DNA from: Gemmatimonadota bacterium
GTDB lineage: Bacteria > Gemmatimonadota > Gemmatimonadetes > Gemmatimonadales > Gemmatimonadaceae
Assembly (NCBI GenBank): GCA_028287345.1
Contig: JAQBPV010000422.1
Coordinates: forward strand, 1-61,702
DNA length: 61,702 nucleotides
Direction of reading: 5' to 3'
The notes under the pieces are model-generated. The model was not told where the DNA came from, did no database searches, and saw nothing but the letters and a program-made list of their open reading frames with translations. The first letter of the stretch is position 1. Every line of letters begins with the position of its first letter. Position numbers and translations under genes: made by a program. Below are positions 25,821 through 34,241 of the stretch, in pieces.

Positions 25821-25852
25821 GCACTGCCTCGACATTCGCGTCGAGGCAGTGC
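25821..25852. terminator. Bidirectional terminator between convergent genes
   Basis: GCACTGCCTCGAC (25821-25833) and GTCGAGGCAGTGC (25840-25852) form a perfect 13-bp stem around a 6-base loop. It lies between the convergent ferritin-like and nitronate monooxygenase genes, so it can end transcription from both sides. The T-run is weak (CTTGTT). Confidence 0.75.
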
Positions 25853-25860
25853 TTGTTCCC

Positions 25861-27291
25861 TCATCCGGCGACATGATTGCAGAGATAGTTCACGACATCC
25901 TCTGCCGAGTATCGCATCCGGCCTTGGGTAAAGACGCCGAGTGAAACGAGATCGTCGCCGCTCGTGACCAGCGGAAGCTCCTCGCCAGCTTCTCGAGACT
26001 GTGCCTGGCCGATGTTCGCCGTGAGGCCGTTGCACAGGCACCGTCGGCCGATCGTGTCCGCGATGTCGCCGCCCTTCGCGATGTATTGTTCGACCGGCTC
26101 CGCGGGGCAGCGATAACCAACAGTGCCCAAAGCCGTGCGGTACGGCGTGCGCAGATAGCCGAGATCGCACTCGCGCGTGCGACCGTCGTCCTGCTGCTTC
26201 AGTCCGGCCACGTGCACGACCTTGAACGGATACCCCGTCGGCGAGGCGCGCGGGTCGGTGCGAACGCGCACGTCATTCGTCGCGATGCCGGCGAGCACGC
26301 GTGCCTTGAGATCGGGAGTGAAGCCGGATTCGTCGCAGTACGCGAACAGCGTTCCCACCTGCACACCTGATGCACCCACGGCCAACGCGGCTTCCAGACC
26401 CTCTGGTGTGCCAACTCCGCCGGCCAACCAGAATGGCAGGCCCAAATCGCGGATCTTGTCGAGATCCACGACGTCTCGCTCGCCATAGAGCGGTTCGCCA
26501 TCGTCCGAGAAGTGCGGCTCGCCACGTGGCGGTGCGTTGTGTCCGCCCGCCGTCGGACCTTCGACGACGAATCCGTCCACTCGGCCCGATGCCTTGCGTG
26601 CCAGCGTGGTCGCGAGCGAGCTGGCCGAGACGATCGGGATGAAGAGGGGACGCGTGAGCGCAACGCAACCGCTCTCGAGATGGAGGTTCGGATCGAACAC
26701 GATCTCGTCGGACACTTCGCCCGCTGGCCCGTCGACGTCCAGCTTGAGTCGCGCGACGCGATGCTGGGCAAAGGCGTCGAGCACCGCCGGAATGTCACGC
26801 GGTATTCCCGCACCCATGAGCACGTAGTCCACACCGGCGAGCATCGCACCATACAGCGAGGCGAGGTTCGGCATCTGCACCTTCGTCAGCAGGTTGATGC
26901 CGATGACGCCATCGTGCCCCTCCTTCGCGAGCCAGACCTCGACAAAGTTCGCGATCATCGTGGTCTGCTGTCGCGCGAGCGACACCGACTTTCGGAACAT
27001 GGGGAGCAGCTTGTATGGTGCATCCCCGCGTTGGTCAGCCGGGATGTAGTACTGACGCAGGATGTGCTCGGCTACGTCGGGGATGGGGAATGCGCCCATC
27101 GCGCGTCGCACGTGTCCGCCCTCGTCGCCATCCTGGAGGCGACGAATCATGACGGTATCGATCGCCGTCCCGGAGACGACGCCGAGATGCCCGAGGCGAG
27201 AGACGGCGCGCGCGAGCTGCCAGCTCGAAACGCCGACGCCCATGCCTCCCTGAATGATCCGGGGCGGATTCTGAGTGAATGATGTGTGCAT
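25861..27291 (-). CDS. Nitronate monooxygenase (2-nitropropane dioxygenase)-like flavoenzyme
   Basis: A 476-residue FMN-dependent TIM-barrel protein. RIIQGGMGVGVSSWQLARAVS opens the barrel (key part IQGGMGVGVSSW). LPFWLAGGVGTPEGLEAAL and VGASGVQVGTLFAYC form the phosphate-binding end, and FVVEGPTAGGHNAPP carries the EGPTAGGHN flavin loop. It is longer than typical nitronate monooxygenases (about 320-350 residues) and has an extra C-terminal part with a CPAEP...RRCLCNGL cysteine cluster. That could indicate another FMN activity, such as an enoyl-reductase-like reaction. The gene is divergent from the SulP transporter. Confidence 0.8.
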   Translation of the reverse strand: MHTSFTQNPPRIIQGGMGVGVSSWQLARAVSRLGHLGVVSGTAIDTVMIRRLQDGDEGGHVRRAMGAFPIPDVAEHILRQYYIPADQRGDAPYKLLPMFRKSVSLARQQTTMIANFVEVWLAKEGHDGVIGINLLTKVQMPNLASLYGAMLAGVDYVLMGAGIPRDIPAVLDAFAQHRVARLKLDVDGPAGEVSDEIVFDPNLHLESGCVALTRPLFIPIVSASSLATTLARKASGRVDGFVVEGPTAGGHNAPPRGEPHFSDDGEPLYGERDVVDLDKIRDLGLPFWLAGGVGTPEGLEAALAVGASGVQVGTLFAYCDESGFTPDLKARVLAGIATNDVRVRTDPRASPTGYPFKVVHVAGLKQQDDGRTRECDLGYLRTPYRTALGTVGYRCPAEPVEQYIAKGGDIADTIGRRCLCNGLTANIGQAQSREAGEELPLVTSGDDLVSLGVFTQGRMRYSAEDVVNYLCNHVAG

Positions 27292-27525
27292 GCGTTGAAG
27301 AGTGAGGTAGCCCTTCCTCGCTGGCCGTCGGGCGCTTTACCGAAGACATGTGGGGAGTTCGCCATCCGGCGCTTTTGGGGGCCTGAGTTCTCCGCGGTTG
27401 CGTGCGTTACCGCCAGTCGCTCGACACGGACCGTGCGAGCGGGATTCTCCGGACAGAACAGCCTCCGCAGGCGACGTAGCTTCGGTGTATCGCCGCGGCA
27501 AGCCGCCGCGCACTCCCCGTGTGCC

Positions 27526-29187
27526 GTGTTCGTCCCGATCATCTTCTCGACCCTCCGCGGCTACGATCGCGTGCAGCTCGCCAGCGATGCCGTCGCGGGC
27601 ATCATCGTGGGTATCGTCGCGCTGCCACTCGCCATCGCCTTTGCGATCGCCAGCGGCGTCACCCCTGGCCGCGGCCTGTGGACGGCGATCATCGCCGGCT
27701 TCCTCATCTCCGCGTTTGGCGGGTCGCGTGTGCAGATCGGCGGACCGACGGGCGCGTTCGTCGTCATCGTTTACGGCATCGTCCAGAAATTCGGCATCGA
27801 TGGACTCACCGTCGCGACGCTCATGGCCGGCGTCATACTCGTGGTGATGGGTCTCGTGAAGTTCGGCGACGCCATCAGGTTCATTCCGCATCCCCTCGTG
27901 ACGGGCTTCACGAGCGGCATCGCCATCATCATCCTGTCGAGTCAGGTCAAGGATTTCTTCGGGCTGCAGATGGGCGACGTGCCAGCCAACTTCATGGCGA
28001 AGTGGCAGGCATATGCGCACGCCGCGACCGGCGTCTCGCCGGCCGCCCTTGCCGTCGCGCTCCTCGCGCTCGCGATCATCCTCCTGTGGCCGCGCATCAG
28101 CACCCGCATCCCGGGACCGTTCGTCGCGCTCATCGTGACGACCGCCGTCGTCCGCCTGCTGCACGTTCCCGTCGAGACGATCGGTTCGCGCTTCGGCGAA
28201 ATCTCGGCGTCCATCCCGCATCCGACGCTTCCGCATCTCAGCTTCGAACAGACCACAGCGCTCGTCGGACCGGCGTTCACCATCGCGTTGCTCGCGGCTG
28301 TGGAGTCGCTCCTGTCGGCCGTGGTCGCCGACGGCATGATCGGCAGCCAGCACAAGTCGAACGTCGAGTTGGTCGCGCAGGGAATGGCGAACATCGCGTC
28401 GCCGCTGTTCGGTGGTATCCCCGCTACGGGCGCCATTGCACGGACGGCGACCAACGTGAAGAACGGCGGGCGAACGCCGGTCGCCGGTATCGTGCACTCA
28501 CTCACGCTGCTCCTCATCACGCTCTTTTTCGGCCGGTGGGCGTCGCTCATCCCGATGGCGACGCTGGCGGCGATTCTTGTCGTCGTGGCGTACCACATGA
28601 GCGAATGGCGCTCATTCCTCGGCGAATTGACGTCGCCGAAGAGTGACGTCGTCGTGTTGCTGACGACCTTCACCCTCACCGTGCTCGTCGACCTCACCGT
28701 GGCGATCGAAGTGGGTATGGTGCTCGCCGCCTTCCTCTTCATGCGCCGGATGTCCGCCGTCGCGAGCGTCAGTCAGGTGACCCACGATCTCACGGACGAT
28801 TTCGCTGTCGTTGCCGACGGCGACGAATTGCTCGACCGGCGCATCGTTCCCCCTGGCGTCGAGGTTTACGAGATCAGCGGTCCCTTCTTCTTCGGAGCGG
28901 CACAGGCGTTCCGGGACACTCTCGGCCGCGTAGCGGGAAGACCAAAGGTCCTTATCATCCGCATGCGGCATGTTCCCGCGATGGACTCGACCGGCATGCG
29001 CTCGCTGCGTGACGTGGTGCAGCGAAGCCGTAAGGACGGCACTGTCGTGCTCCTTGCCGAACTCCACTCGCAACCGTTGCAGGCTTTGCGCGCAACGCCG
29101 ACCTTCGATGAGATCGGAATGGACAATTTCTGTCCGAGCCTCGATTTCGCCTTCGCGCGCGCGCGTGAAGTTCTCTTAGACCGATGA
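27526..29187 (+). CDS. SulP-family anion transporter with STAS domain
   Basis: A 553-residue membrane transporter. The SulP transmembrane block starts LASDAVAGIIVGIVALPLAIAF and includes GRGLWTAIIAGFLISAFGGS and VQIGGPTGAFVVIV. About 12 hydrophobic segments follow, then a STAS domain (VEVYEISGPFFFGAAQAF, VLIIRMRHVPAMDSTGMRSL). Substrates of the family are sulfate, bicarbonate or dicarboxylates, and none can be fixed here. The frame stays open further upstream but reads as non-membrane, Arg-rich sequence, so I chose the GTG at 27526, which gives a normal family length. The stop overlaps the next ATG by 4 bases. Confidence 0.85.
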   Translation: MFVPIIFSTLRGYDRVQLASDAVAGIIVGIVALPLAIAFAIASGVTPGRGLWTAIIAGFLISAFGGSRVQIGGPTGAFVVIVYGIVQKFGIDGLTVATLMAGVILVVMGLVKFGDAIRFIPHPLVTGFTSGIAIIILSSQVKDFFGLQMGDVPANFMAKWQAYAHAATGVSPAALAVALLALAIILLWPRISTRIPGPFVALIVTTAVVRLLHVPVETIGSRFGEISASIPHPTLPHLSFEQTTALVGPAFTIALLAAVESLLSAVVADGMIGSQHKSNVELVAQGMANIASPLFGGIPATGAIARTATNVKNGGRTPVAGIVHSLTLLLITLFFGRWASLIPMATLAAILVVVAYHMSEWRSFLGELTSPKSDVVVLLTTFTLTVLVDLTVAIEVGMVLAAFLFMRRMSAVASVSQVTHDLTDDFAVVADGDELLDRRIVPPGVEVYEISGPFFFGAAQAFRDTLGRVAGRPKVLIIRMRHVPAMDSTGMRSLRDVVQRSRKDGTVVLLAELHSQPLQALRATPTFDEIGMDNFCPSLDFAFARAREVLLDR

Positions 29188-30842
29188 CATCCATGAACGC
29201 AGATGTGATCGTTGTTGGCGGCGGTCTCGCCGGCCTCGTTGCGGCCGCCGAGCTGTCCGACGCAGGCCGTCGAGTAGTCATCGTCGACCAGGAGCCGGAG
29301 GCATCGCTCGGCGGCCAGGCGTTCTGGTCGTTCGGCGGCATCTTTCTCGTCGATTCTCCAGAGCAACGCCGACTCGGCATTCACGATTCGCGCGACCTCG
29401 CCATGCGCGACTGGTTCGGCTCGGCCGGATTCGATCGCGACGAGGACGCCTGGCCGCGCAAGTGGGCCGAGGCGTACGTCAACTTCGCGGCCGGCGAGAA
29501 GCGGTCGTGGCTCCATGCGCAGGGGGTTCGCTTCTTTCCGGTCGTCGGCTGGGCGGAGCGCGGCGGGTCGCTGGCGAACAACCACGGCAATTCGGTGCCA
29601 CGCTTCCACGTGACGTGGGGTACTGGCCCCGCCGTCGTGGCGCCGTTCGAGCGGCGCGTGCGCGACGGCGTCGCGGCGGGACGAATCACGTTGCTGTTCC
29701 GCCATCGCGTGAACTCCATCATCACCACGAACGGCACCGTCGTCGGCGTTCAGGGTGACGTACTGGAGCCGAGCAATGTGGGGCGTGGCGAGTCGAGCTC
29801 GCGTGTCGTCGCGGGACAGTTCGAGCTGCGCGCCCAGGCGGTGATCGTCACGTCGGGCGGCATCGGCGGCAATCACGATCTCGTACGCGAGAATTGGCCG
29901 GCGCGCATCGGCCCACCGCCAAAGCGGATGCTGAGCGGCGTGCCGGCGCACGTCGACGGACGGATGCTCGCGATCACCGAGAAGGCCGGCGGACGCATGA
30001 TCAATCGCGACCGTATGTGGCACTACACGGAAGGCATCGAGAACTTCGCTCCCATCTGGCCGAAACACGGTATCCGCATCCTTCCTGGACCGTCGTCTCT
30101 CTGGCTCGACGCACTTGGACAGCGGCTCCCCGCGCCGAACTTCCCTGGCTTCGACACGCTGGCCACGCTCGAGCACATCATCCGCACCGGCTTCGACTAC
30201 AGCTGGTTCGTGCTCACGCAGAAGATCATCGAGAAGGAGTTCGCGCTGTCCGGATCGGAGCAGAATCCCGACCTCACCGGAAAGAGCATCACGAAGGTGC
30301 TCGGTCGCGCGTTCCCGGGCGCGCCTCCGAACGTGGAGGCGTTCAAGCAGAAGGGGGTGGACTTCGTCATCGCCAAGACGCTTCCTGAGCTGGTGCGCGG
30401 CATGAACGCGATCACAGACGAGCCGCGACTCGACCTCGCCGCAGTAGAGCGAGAGGTCACGGCGCGCGACGCGCAGATGGCCAACACCTTTGCCAAGGAT
30501 GCGCAGGTGATCGCCATTCGCGGCGCGCGCAGTTACATCGGCGACAAGTTGATTCGCGTCGCGACGCCGCATCGCCTGCTCGACCCGGCGGCAGGCCCGC
30601 TCATCGCCGTGCGTCTCTCCATCGTCACACGCAAGTCGCTCGGCGGCCTCGAGACGGACCTCTCCAGCCGAGTCCTCGGCGCCAACGGCTCGCCGGTGCC
30701 GGGACTGTATGCGGCGGGAGAGGTTGCCGGCTTTGGCGGAGGCGGAGTGCACGGCTACCGCGCGCTCGAAGGCACCTTTCTCGGAGGCTGCATTTTCTCG
30801 GGTCGAACGGCTGGTCGCGCGGCGGCGGAGGCAACGCGCTGA
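29184..30842 (+). CDS. FAD-binding dehydrogenase (flavocytochrome c/ketosteroid dehydrogenase-like)
   Basis: A 552-residue soluble flavoprotein. It starts with the dinucleotide fold DVIVVGGGLAGLVAAAELS and VVIVDQEPEASLGGQAFWSFGG. A second flavin contact lies near the end, VPGLYAAGEVAGFGGGGVHG, with GTFLGGCIFSGRTAGR. This layout is that of the FAD_binding_2 family (fumarate reductase, 3-ketosteroid 1-dehydrogenase, tricarballylate dehydrogenase), and the NCBI name is usually FAD-binding dehydrogenase. The substrate is unknown. It is translationally coupled to the SulP transporter (4-base overlap), which suggests it acts on an imported anion. Confidence 0.85.
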   Translation: MTSMNADVIVVGGGLAGLVAAAELSDAGRRVVIVDQEPEASLGGQAFWSFGGIFLVDSPEQRRLGIHDSRDLAMRDWFGSAGFDRDEDAWPRKWAEAYVNFAAGEKRSWLHAQGVRFFPVVGWAERGGSLANNHGNSVPRFHVTWGTGPAVVAPFERRVRDGVAAGRITLLFRHRVNSIITTNGTVVGVQGDVLEPSNVGRGESSSRVVAGQFELRAQAVIVTSGGIGGNHDLVRENWPARIGPPPKRMLSGVPAHVDGRMLAITEKAGGRMINRDRMWHYTEGIENFAPIWPKHGIRILPGPSSLWLDALGQRLPAPNFPGFDTLATLEHIIRTGFDYSWFVLTQKIIEKEFALSGSEQNPDLTGKSITKVLGRAFPGAPPNVEAFKQKGVDFVIAKTLPELVRGMNAITDEPRLDLAAVEREVTARDAQMANTFAKDAQVIAIRGARSYIGDKLIRVATPHRLLDPAAGPLIAVRLSIVTRKSLGGLETDLSSRVLGANGSPVPGLYAAGEVAGFGGGGVHGYRALEGTFLGGCIFSGRTAGRAAAEATR

Positions 30843-30875
30843 CGCCGTTGCGCTGAAAGCCGCTAGCTTGAGCTC

Positions 30876-31523
30876 ATGACGCAGAATGCAGCTGCTTCAC
30901 CGAGTGACGAGTTGGCGAACAGCCTCACTCACGGGCTGGGCCTGGTGCTCAGCCTCGTGGGCGCGCCGGTGCTCATCGTCAGCGCCGCGTCGACGGACGA
31001 CCCGTGGCGCATTGTCGCGGCGAGCATCTATGCCGGCACGCTGATCCTGCTCTACGCCGCGTCGACGCTCTACCACTCCGTGCGCAGCCATCGGTTGAAG
31101 GAGATCTGCCAGCGGATCGACCACTCGGCCATCTATCTCCTGATCGCCGGCACGTACACACCGTTCATGCTCGTCTCGCTCCGCGGCGCGTGGGGATGGA
31201 GCATCTTCGGCGTGGTGTGGGGCCTCGCCATCCTCGGCGTCGCCCTCAAGAGCAGCCTCGGCGCTCGCTTGCCGGCGCTTTCCACCTGGGTCTACCTCGG
31301 AATGGGGTGGATCATCGTCATCGCTCTTCGACCCCTGTCACAGCACGTTGCACCAGCCGGCATGCTCTGGATTGCCATTGGCGGCGCGTTGTATACTGGC
31401 GGCGTCGTGTTCTATGTCTGGGAGCGCATCCGCTTCAGTCACGCCATCTGGCATCTGTTCGTCCTTGGTGGAAGCGCGGCTCATTTCGCAGCCGTGCTCT
31501 GGTACGCCCTACCGCCGATCTGA
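30876..31523 (+). CDS. Haemolysin III-family (PAQR) membrane protein
   Basis: A 215-residue protein with seven predicted helices. Signature pieces are DELANSLTHGLGLVLS, LYAASTLYHSV, IDHSAIYLLIAGTYTPFML and HAIWHLFVLGGSAAHFAAV, which together hold the conserved Ser, Asp and three His of the PAQR zinc site. Bacterial members (YqfA, haemolysin III) are membrane proteins, possibly lipid hydrolases or homeostasis factors. The name is historical and does not prove a toxin. The Ser/Thr kinase gene follows 9 bases later on the same strand. Confidence 0.9.
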   Translation: MTQNAAASPSDELANSLTHGLGLVLSLVGAPVLIVSAASTDDPWRIVAASIYAGTLILLYAASTLYHSVRSHRLKEICQRIDHSAIYLLIAGTYTPFMLVSLRGAWGWSIFGVVWGLAILGVALKSSLGARLPALSTWVYLGMGWIIVIALRPLSQHVAPAGMLWIAIGGALYTGGVVFYVWERIRFSHAIWHLFVLGGSAAHFAAVLWYALPPI

Positions 31524-31532
31524 GCGTCCAGC

Positions 31533-33803
31533 ATGATCGACCCGCTGCGCGAGAGACTTCGAGTAGAGCTGGGCCGTGAATTCACCATCGAGAGTGAACT
31601 CCCTCGCGGTGGCATGTCGCACGTCTTCGTGGCCGAGGAGATCGCGCTCGGACGGCGGGTGGTGATCAAGGTGCTCGATCCGGATCTGGCCGCCGGCATG
31701 AGCGCCGAACGCTTCAAGCGCGAAGTGACGCTCACGGCTCGACTGCAGCATCCGCACATCGTGCCGATCTACGCTGCCGGTGAGGTGAACGGCCTGCCGT
31801 ACTACACGATGCCCTTCGTGCTCGGCGATTCGCTGCGGTCGCGATTGGAACGCGATGGTGCGCTGCCCGTCACGCAGACGATGGGCATACTCCGCGACGT
31901 CGCACTGGCGCTCGAGTGCGCGCACGAGCACAACATCGTCCATCGCGACATCAAGCCCGACAACATCCTGCTCTCTGGCCGCAGCGCGATCGTCACCGAC
32001 TTCGGCGTCGCCAAGGCGTTCACCATTTCCTCGAAGCCTGGCACGACGCTCACGTCGTTCGGCATGACGCTGGGAACACCGGCATACATGGCGCCGGAGC
32101 AGGGCGCGGCCGATCCCACGGTCGACCATCGCGCCGACCTCTATGCATTGGGCGTCGTCGCGTACGAGATGCTCACCGGCAAGACGCCATTCGCCGGACG
32201 GCCGGCGATGGCGATGATTGCCGCGCATGTCACCGAGGAGCCCGTGCCAATCGACGCGGTGCGGACCGGACTGCCTCCGGCGCTGTCGCAGCTCGTGATG
32301 CAGCTGCTCGTGAAGGATCCCGTCGGGCGTCCGCAGTCGGCTGGCGAGTTGCTCGCCGCGCTGTCCTCCATCGGCTCGAAGATCGACGAGCAGGGCCAGC
32401 TGCTCACCGACGCATCGGAGATTCGCTCCGTGGCAGTGCTTCCATTCCGGAACCTGAGTCACGAGCAGGATGGCGAGTATCTCTCCGACGGGATCACCGA
32501 GGAGATTCTCAACGCGCTCGCGCGATTGCCGTCGCTGCGCGTGGCGGCGCGCTCGTCGTCGTTCGCGTTCAAGAACATGGACGTCGACGTGAAGGACATC
32601 GCGCGGAAGCTGCGCGTCGGCAACGTGCTCGAGGGAAGCGTTCGACAGGTGGGCAACCACATCCGCGTCACTGCGCAGCTGTCCAATGCGGCGGATGGAT
32701 TCCAGAAGTGGTCCGAGCGCTACGATCGTGAGATCGCCGACGTATTCGAGATCCAGGAGGACATCGCGTCGAAGATCGCGGCGTCGCTTCAGGTTGCGCT
32801 GTTCGCGAAGGGCGGGCGCATTTCGTCGTCTGTCCGGCGCTCGTCGCTCGATATCGAGGCGTACGAGCTCTATTTGAAAGGGCGCCACTATCTCGATCGT
32901 CGCCTCGACGGCATGGAGCGCGCGATGGACTTCTATCAGCGCGCGCTGGAGCGTGACCCGAAGTTCGCGCTCGCGCACACCGGCGTGGCGGAAGTCCACT
33001 TCCTGCTCACCATGTACGATGCCGTGGTACCGCGCGTCGGCGTGCCCAAGTCGCGCATGGCCGCGCTTCGCGCATTGGCGCTCGACCCCAATCTCGCCGA
33101 GGCGCTCATCGTGTTGAGCAACGCGAGCCTCTGGTACGACTGGAACCACGCCGAGACGCTTCGGCTCATCGAGCGCGCGATGCAGCTCAAGCGCAGCGAT
33201 CCGCTCGTGCACTCGGCACACGCGTTCTACTTCGCGTCGCTCGGCCGGCATGACGAGGCGATCGAGCGCGCCACCTATGCGTCGGAGCTGGACCCACTCG
33301 GTGTGCTCGCGAGCGGCAATCGCGCCATCATCAGCTATCTGGCGTCGCGATTCGAGGACGCGGTGGCCTACTGCGAGTCGACGCTCGACAACGATTCGAA
33401 CGACAGCGAGGCGTATCGCTGGCGCGCCCTGTCGCTCTTCCAGCTCGGCCGCCGCGACGAGGCATTCCAGTCGATCGCGTCGTCGGTAGACCAGTCGCAG
33501 CGCGCCTATTGGCCACTCGCCAATCAGGCCGCGATGTTCGCGCGCGCGAACAATGAGCCCGACGCTCTGGAGATTCTCGCCGAGTTGGAAAAGCGCGCGG
33601 TGAGTGAGCCAGTTCCGCCGCTCGCCATTGCGAGCGTGCACTACGGCCTTGGCAACCTCGACGCCTTCTTCGCGACGCTCGATGAGTCGATCGCTGCGCG
33701 CGACCTATGGTTGATTCAGCTGAACGTTGATCCGGGCTTCGCTGCCGTGCGCGGCGATCCGCGATTCAAGGCTGCGGTGGCGCGAATAATTCCCGAGCAA
33801 TAG
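31533..33803 (+). CDS. Serine/threonine protein kinase with TolB-like domain and TPR region
   Basis: A 756-residue Hanks-type kinase. Residues 15-275 are the kinase: a modified glycine loop LPRGGMSHVFVAEE, catalytic Lys in VVIKVLD near 46, HRDIKPDNILL near 140, DFGVAKAF near 155 and APEQ in the activation segment. Residues 300-435 are a TolB N-terminal-like domain (SVAVLPFRNLS, YLSDGITEEILNAL). The rest is TPR-like. No membrane helix is seen, so the protein is probably cytosolic, unlike most PknB kinases. This kinase-TolB-TPR order is common in Gemmatimonadota and Acidobacteriota. A hairpin follows the stop directly. Confidence 0.9.
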   Translation: MIDPLRERLRVELGREFTIESELPRGGMSHVFVAEEIALGRRVVIKVLDPDLAAGMSAERFKREVTLTARLQHPHIVPIYAAGEVNGLPYYTMPFVLGDSLRSRLERDGALPVTQTMGILRDVALALECAHEHNIVHRDIKPDNILLSGRSAIVTDFGVAKAFTISSKPGTTLTSFGMTLGTPAYMAPEQGAADPTVDHRADLYALGVVAYEMLTGKTPFAGRPAMAMIAAHVTEEPVPIDAVRTGLPPALSQLVMQLLVKDPVGRPQSAGELLAALSSIGSKIDEQGQLLTDASEIRSVAVLPFRNLSHEQDGEYLSDGITEEILNALARLPSLRVAARSSSFAFKNMDVDVKDIARKLRVGNVLEGSVRQVGNHIRVTAQLSNAADGFQKWSERYDREIADVFEIQEDIASKIAASLQVALFAKGGRISSSVRRSSLDIEAYELYLKGRHYLDRRLDGMERAMDFYQRALERDPKFALAHTGVAEVHFLLTMYDAVVPRVGVPKSRMAALRALALDPNLAEALIVLSNASLWYDWNHAETLRLIERAMQLKRSDPLVHSAHAFYFASLGRHDEAIERATYASELDPLGVLASGNRAIISYLASRFEDAVAYCESTLDNDSNDSEAYRWRALSLFQLGRRDEAFQSIASSVDQSQRAYWPLANQAAMFARANNEPDALEILAELEKRAVSEPVPPLAIASVHYGLGNLDAFFATLDESIAARDLWLIQLNVDPGFAAVRGDPRFKAAVARIIPEQ

Positions 33804-33825
33804 CGACAGAGGGTGGTCCCTGTCG
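33804..33825 (+). terminator. Hairpin terminator after the Ser/Thr kinase
   Basis: CGACAG pairs with CTGTCG and the inner GG pairs with CC, with one bulged A and a short GTGGT loop. The sequence starts one base after the kinase stop codon and is followed by TTTCC. It ends the transcription unit before the repeat-rich intergenic region. Confidence 0.55.
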
Positions 33826-33827
33826 TT

Positions 33828-33981
33828 TCCGTTCAATCCGTTCGATCAGTTAGTGTCGCTGTTCAAAAACCTCCGATGCGTCCCGGGGCCGTAAGAAAGT
33901 GGTGCGATCAGCTCTCATCGGCATTGAAGCGCGAGGCGCGGCCTGTCGGTTTCGGAGATTTGAGAAGAGCGATTGAACGGA
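33828..33981. repeat. Possible mobile repeat with 11-bp inverted arms
   Basis: TCCGTTCAATC (33828-33838) and GATTGAACGGA (33971-33981) are exact reverse complements. The 132 bases between them hold no gene I recognise. The right arm leads into CACCAACGGACACAAA, with a repeated ACGGACAC unit. The element lies in the 438-base region between the kinase and patatin genes (33804-34241), which holds no coding gene that I can support. Confidence 0.4.
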
Positions 33982-34043
33982 CACCAACGGACACAAACTG
34001 AGAATCTCATACGAGGCTAGCTCTCACCCGAGGCCATCATATT

Positions 34044-34157
34044 TACCGCAGAGGACGCAGAGAAGCAGAGGAACGCAGAGAAAGACGGAGAAGGACGTCG
34101 AGAGACTACCGCCAGGTTTTCATCGCGAATCTCTGCACCTCTGCGTCCTCTGGGGTA
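34044..34157. repeat. 114-bp MITE-like element with 19-bp terminal inverted repeats
   Basis: The left end TACCGCAGAGGACGCAGAG (34044-34062) matches the reverse complement of the right end (34139-34157) at 18 of 19 bases. The interior repeats CGCAGAG several times in a purine-rich run. It contains no open reading frame and lies in a gene-free region, as expected for a non-autonomous miniature element or a structured RNA-like repeat. Very similar CGCAGAGGACGCAGAG sequences are, from memory, scattered in unrelated bacterial genomes. Confidence 0.65.
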
Positions 34158-34241
34158 CAACTGCCGTGCAATTGCGGAACATGTCGGCTCGCAAAGAGTC
34201 GCGTTGCTGGAAGTACAAGTGCAATTGACTCGAGACGGCCC

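Noticed and set aside
27286-27525. 80-residue extension upstream of SulP
   Set aside because: Not hydrophobic, Arg- and Ser-rich, and lies in the divergent promoter region with recurring motifs.
28866-30752. 628-codon open frame on the minus strand across SulP and the FAD dehydrogenase
   Set aside because: It is antisense to two well-defined genes, and its composition is Arg/Ala/Glu-rich without motifs.
31509-33641. 710-codon open frame on the minus strand across the Ser/Thr kinase
   Set aside because: Antisense to a clear kinase with all catalytic motifs. The product is Arg/His-rich with no domain, as typical for shadow frames in high-GC DNA.
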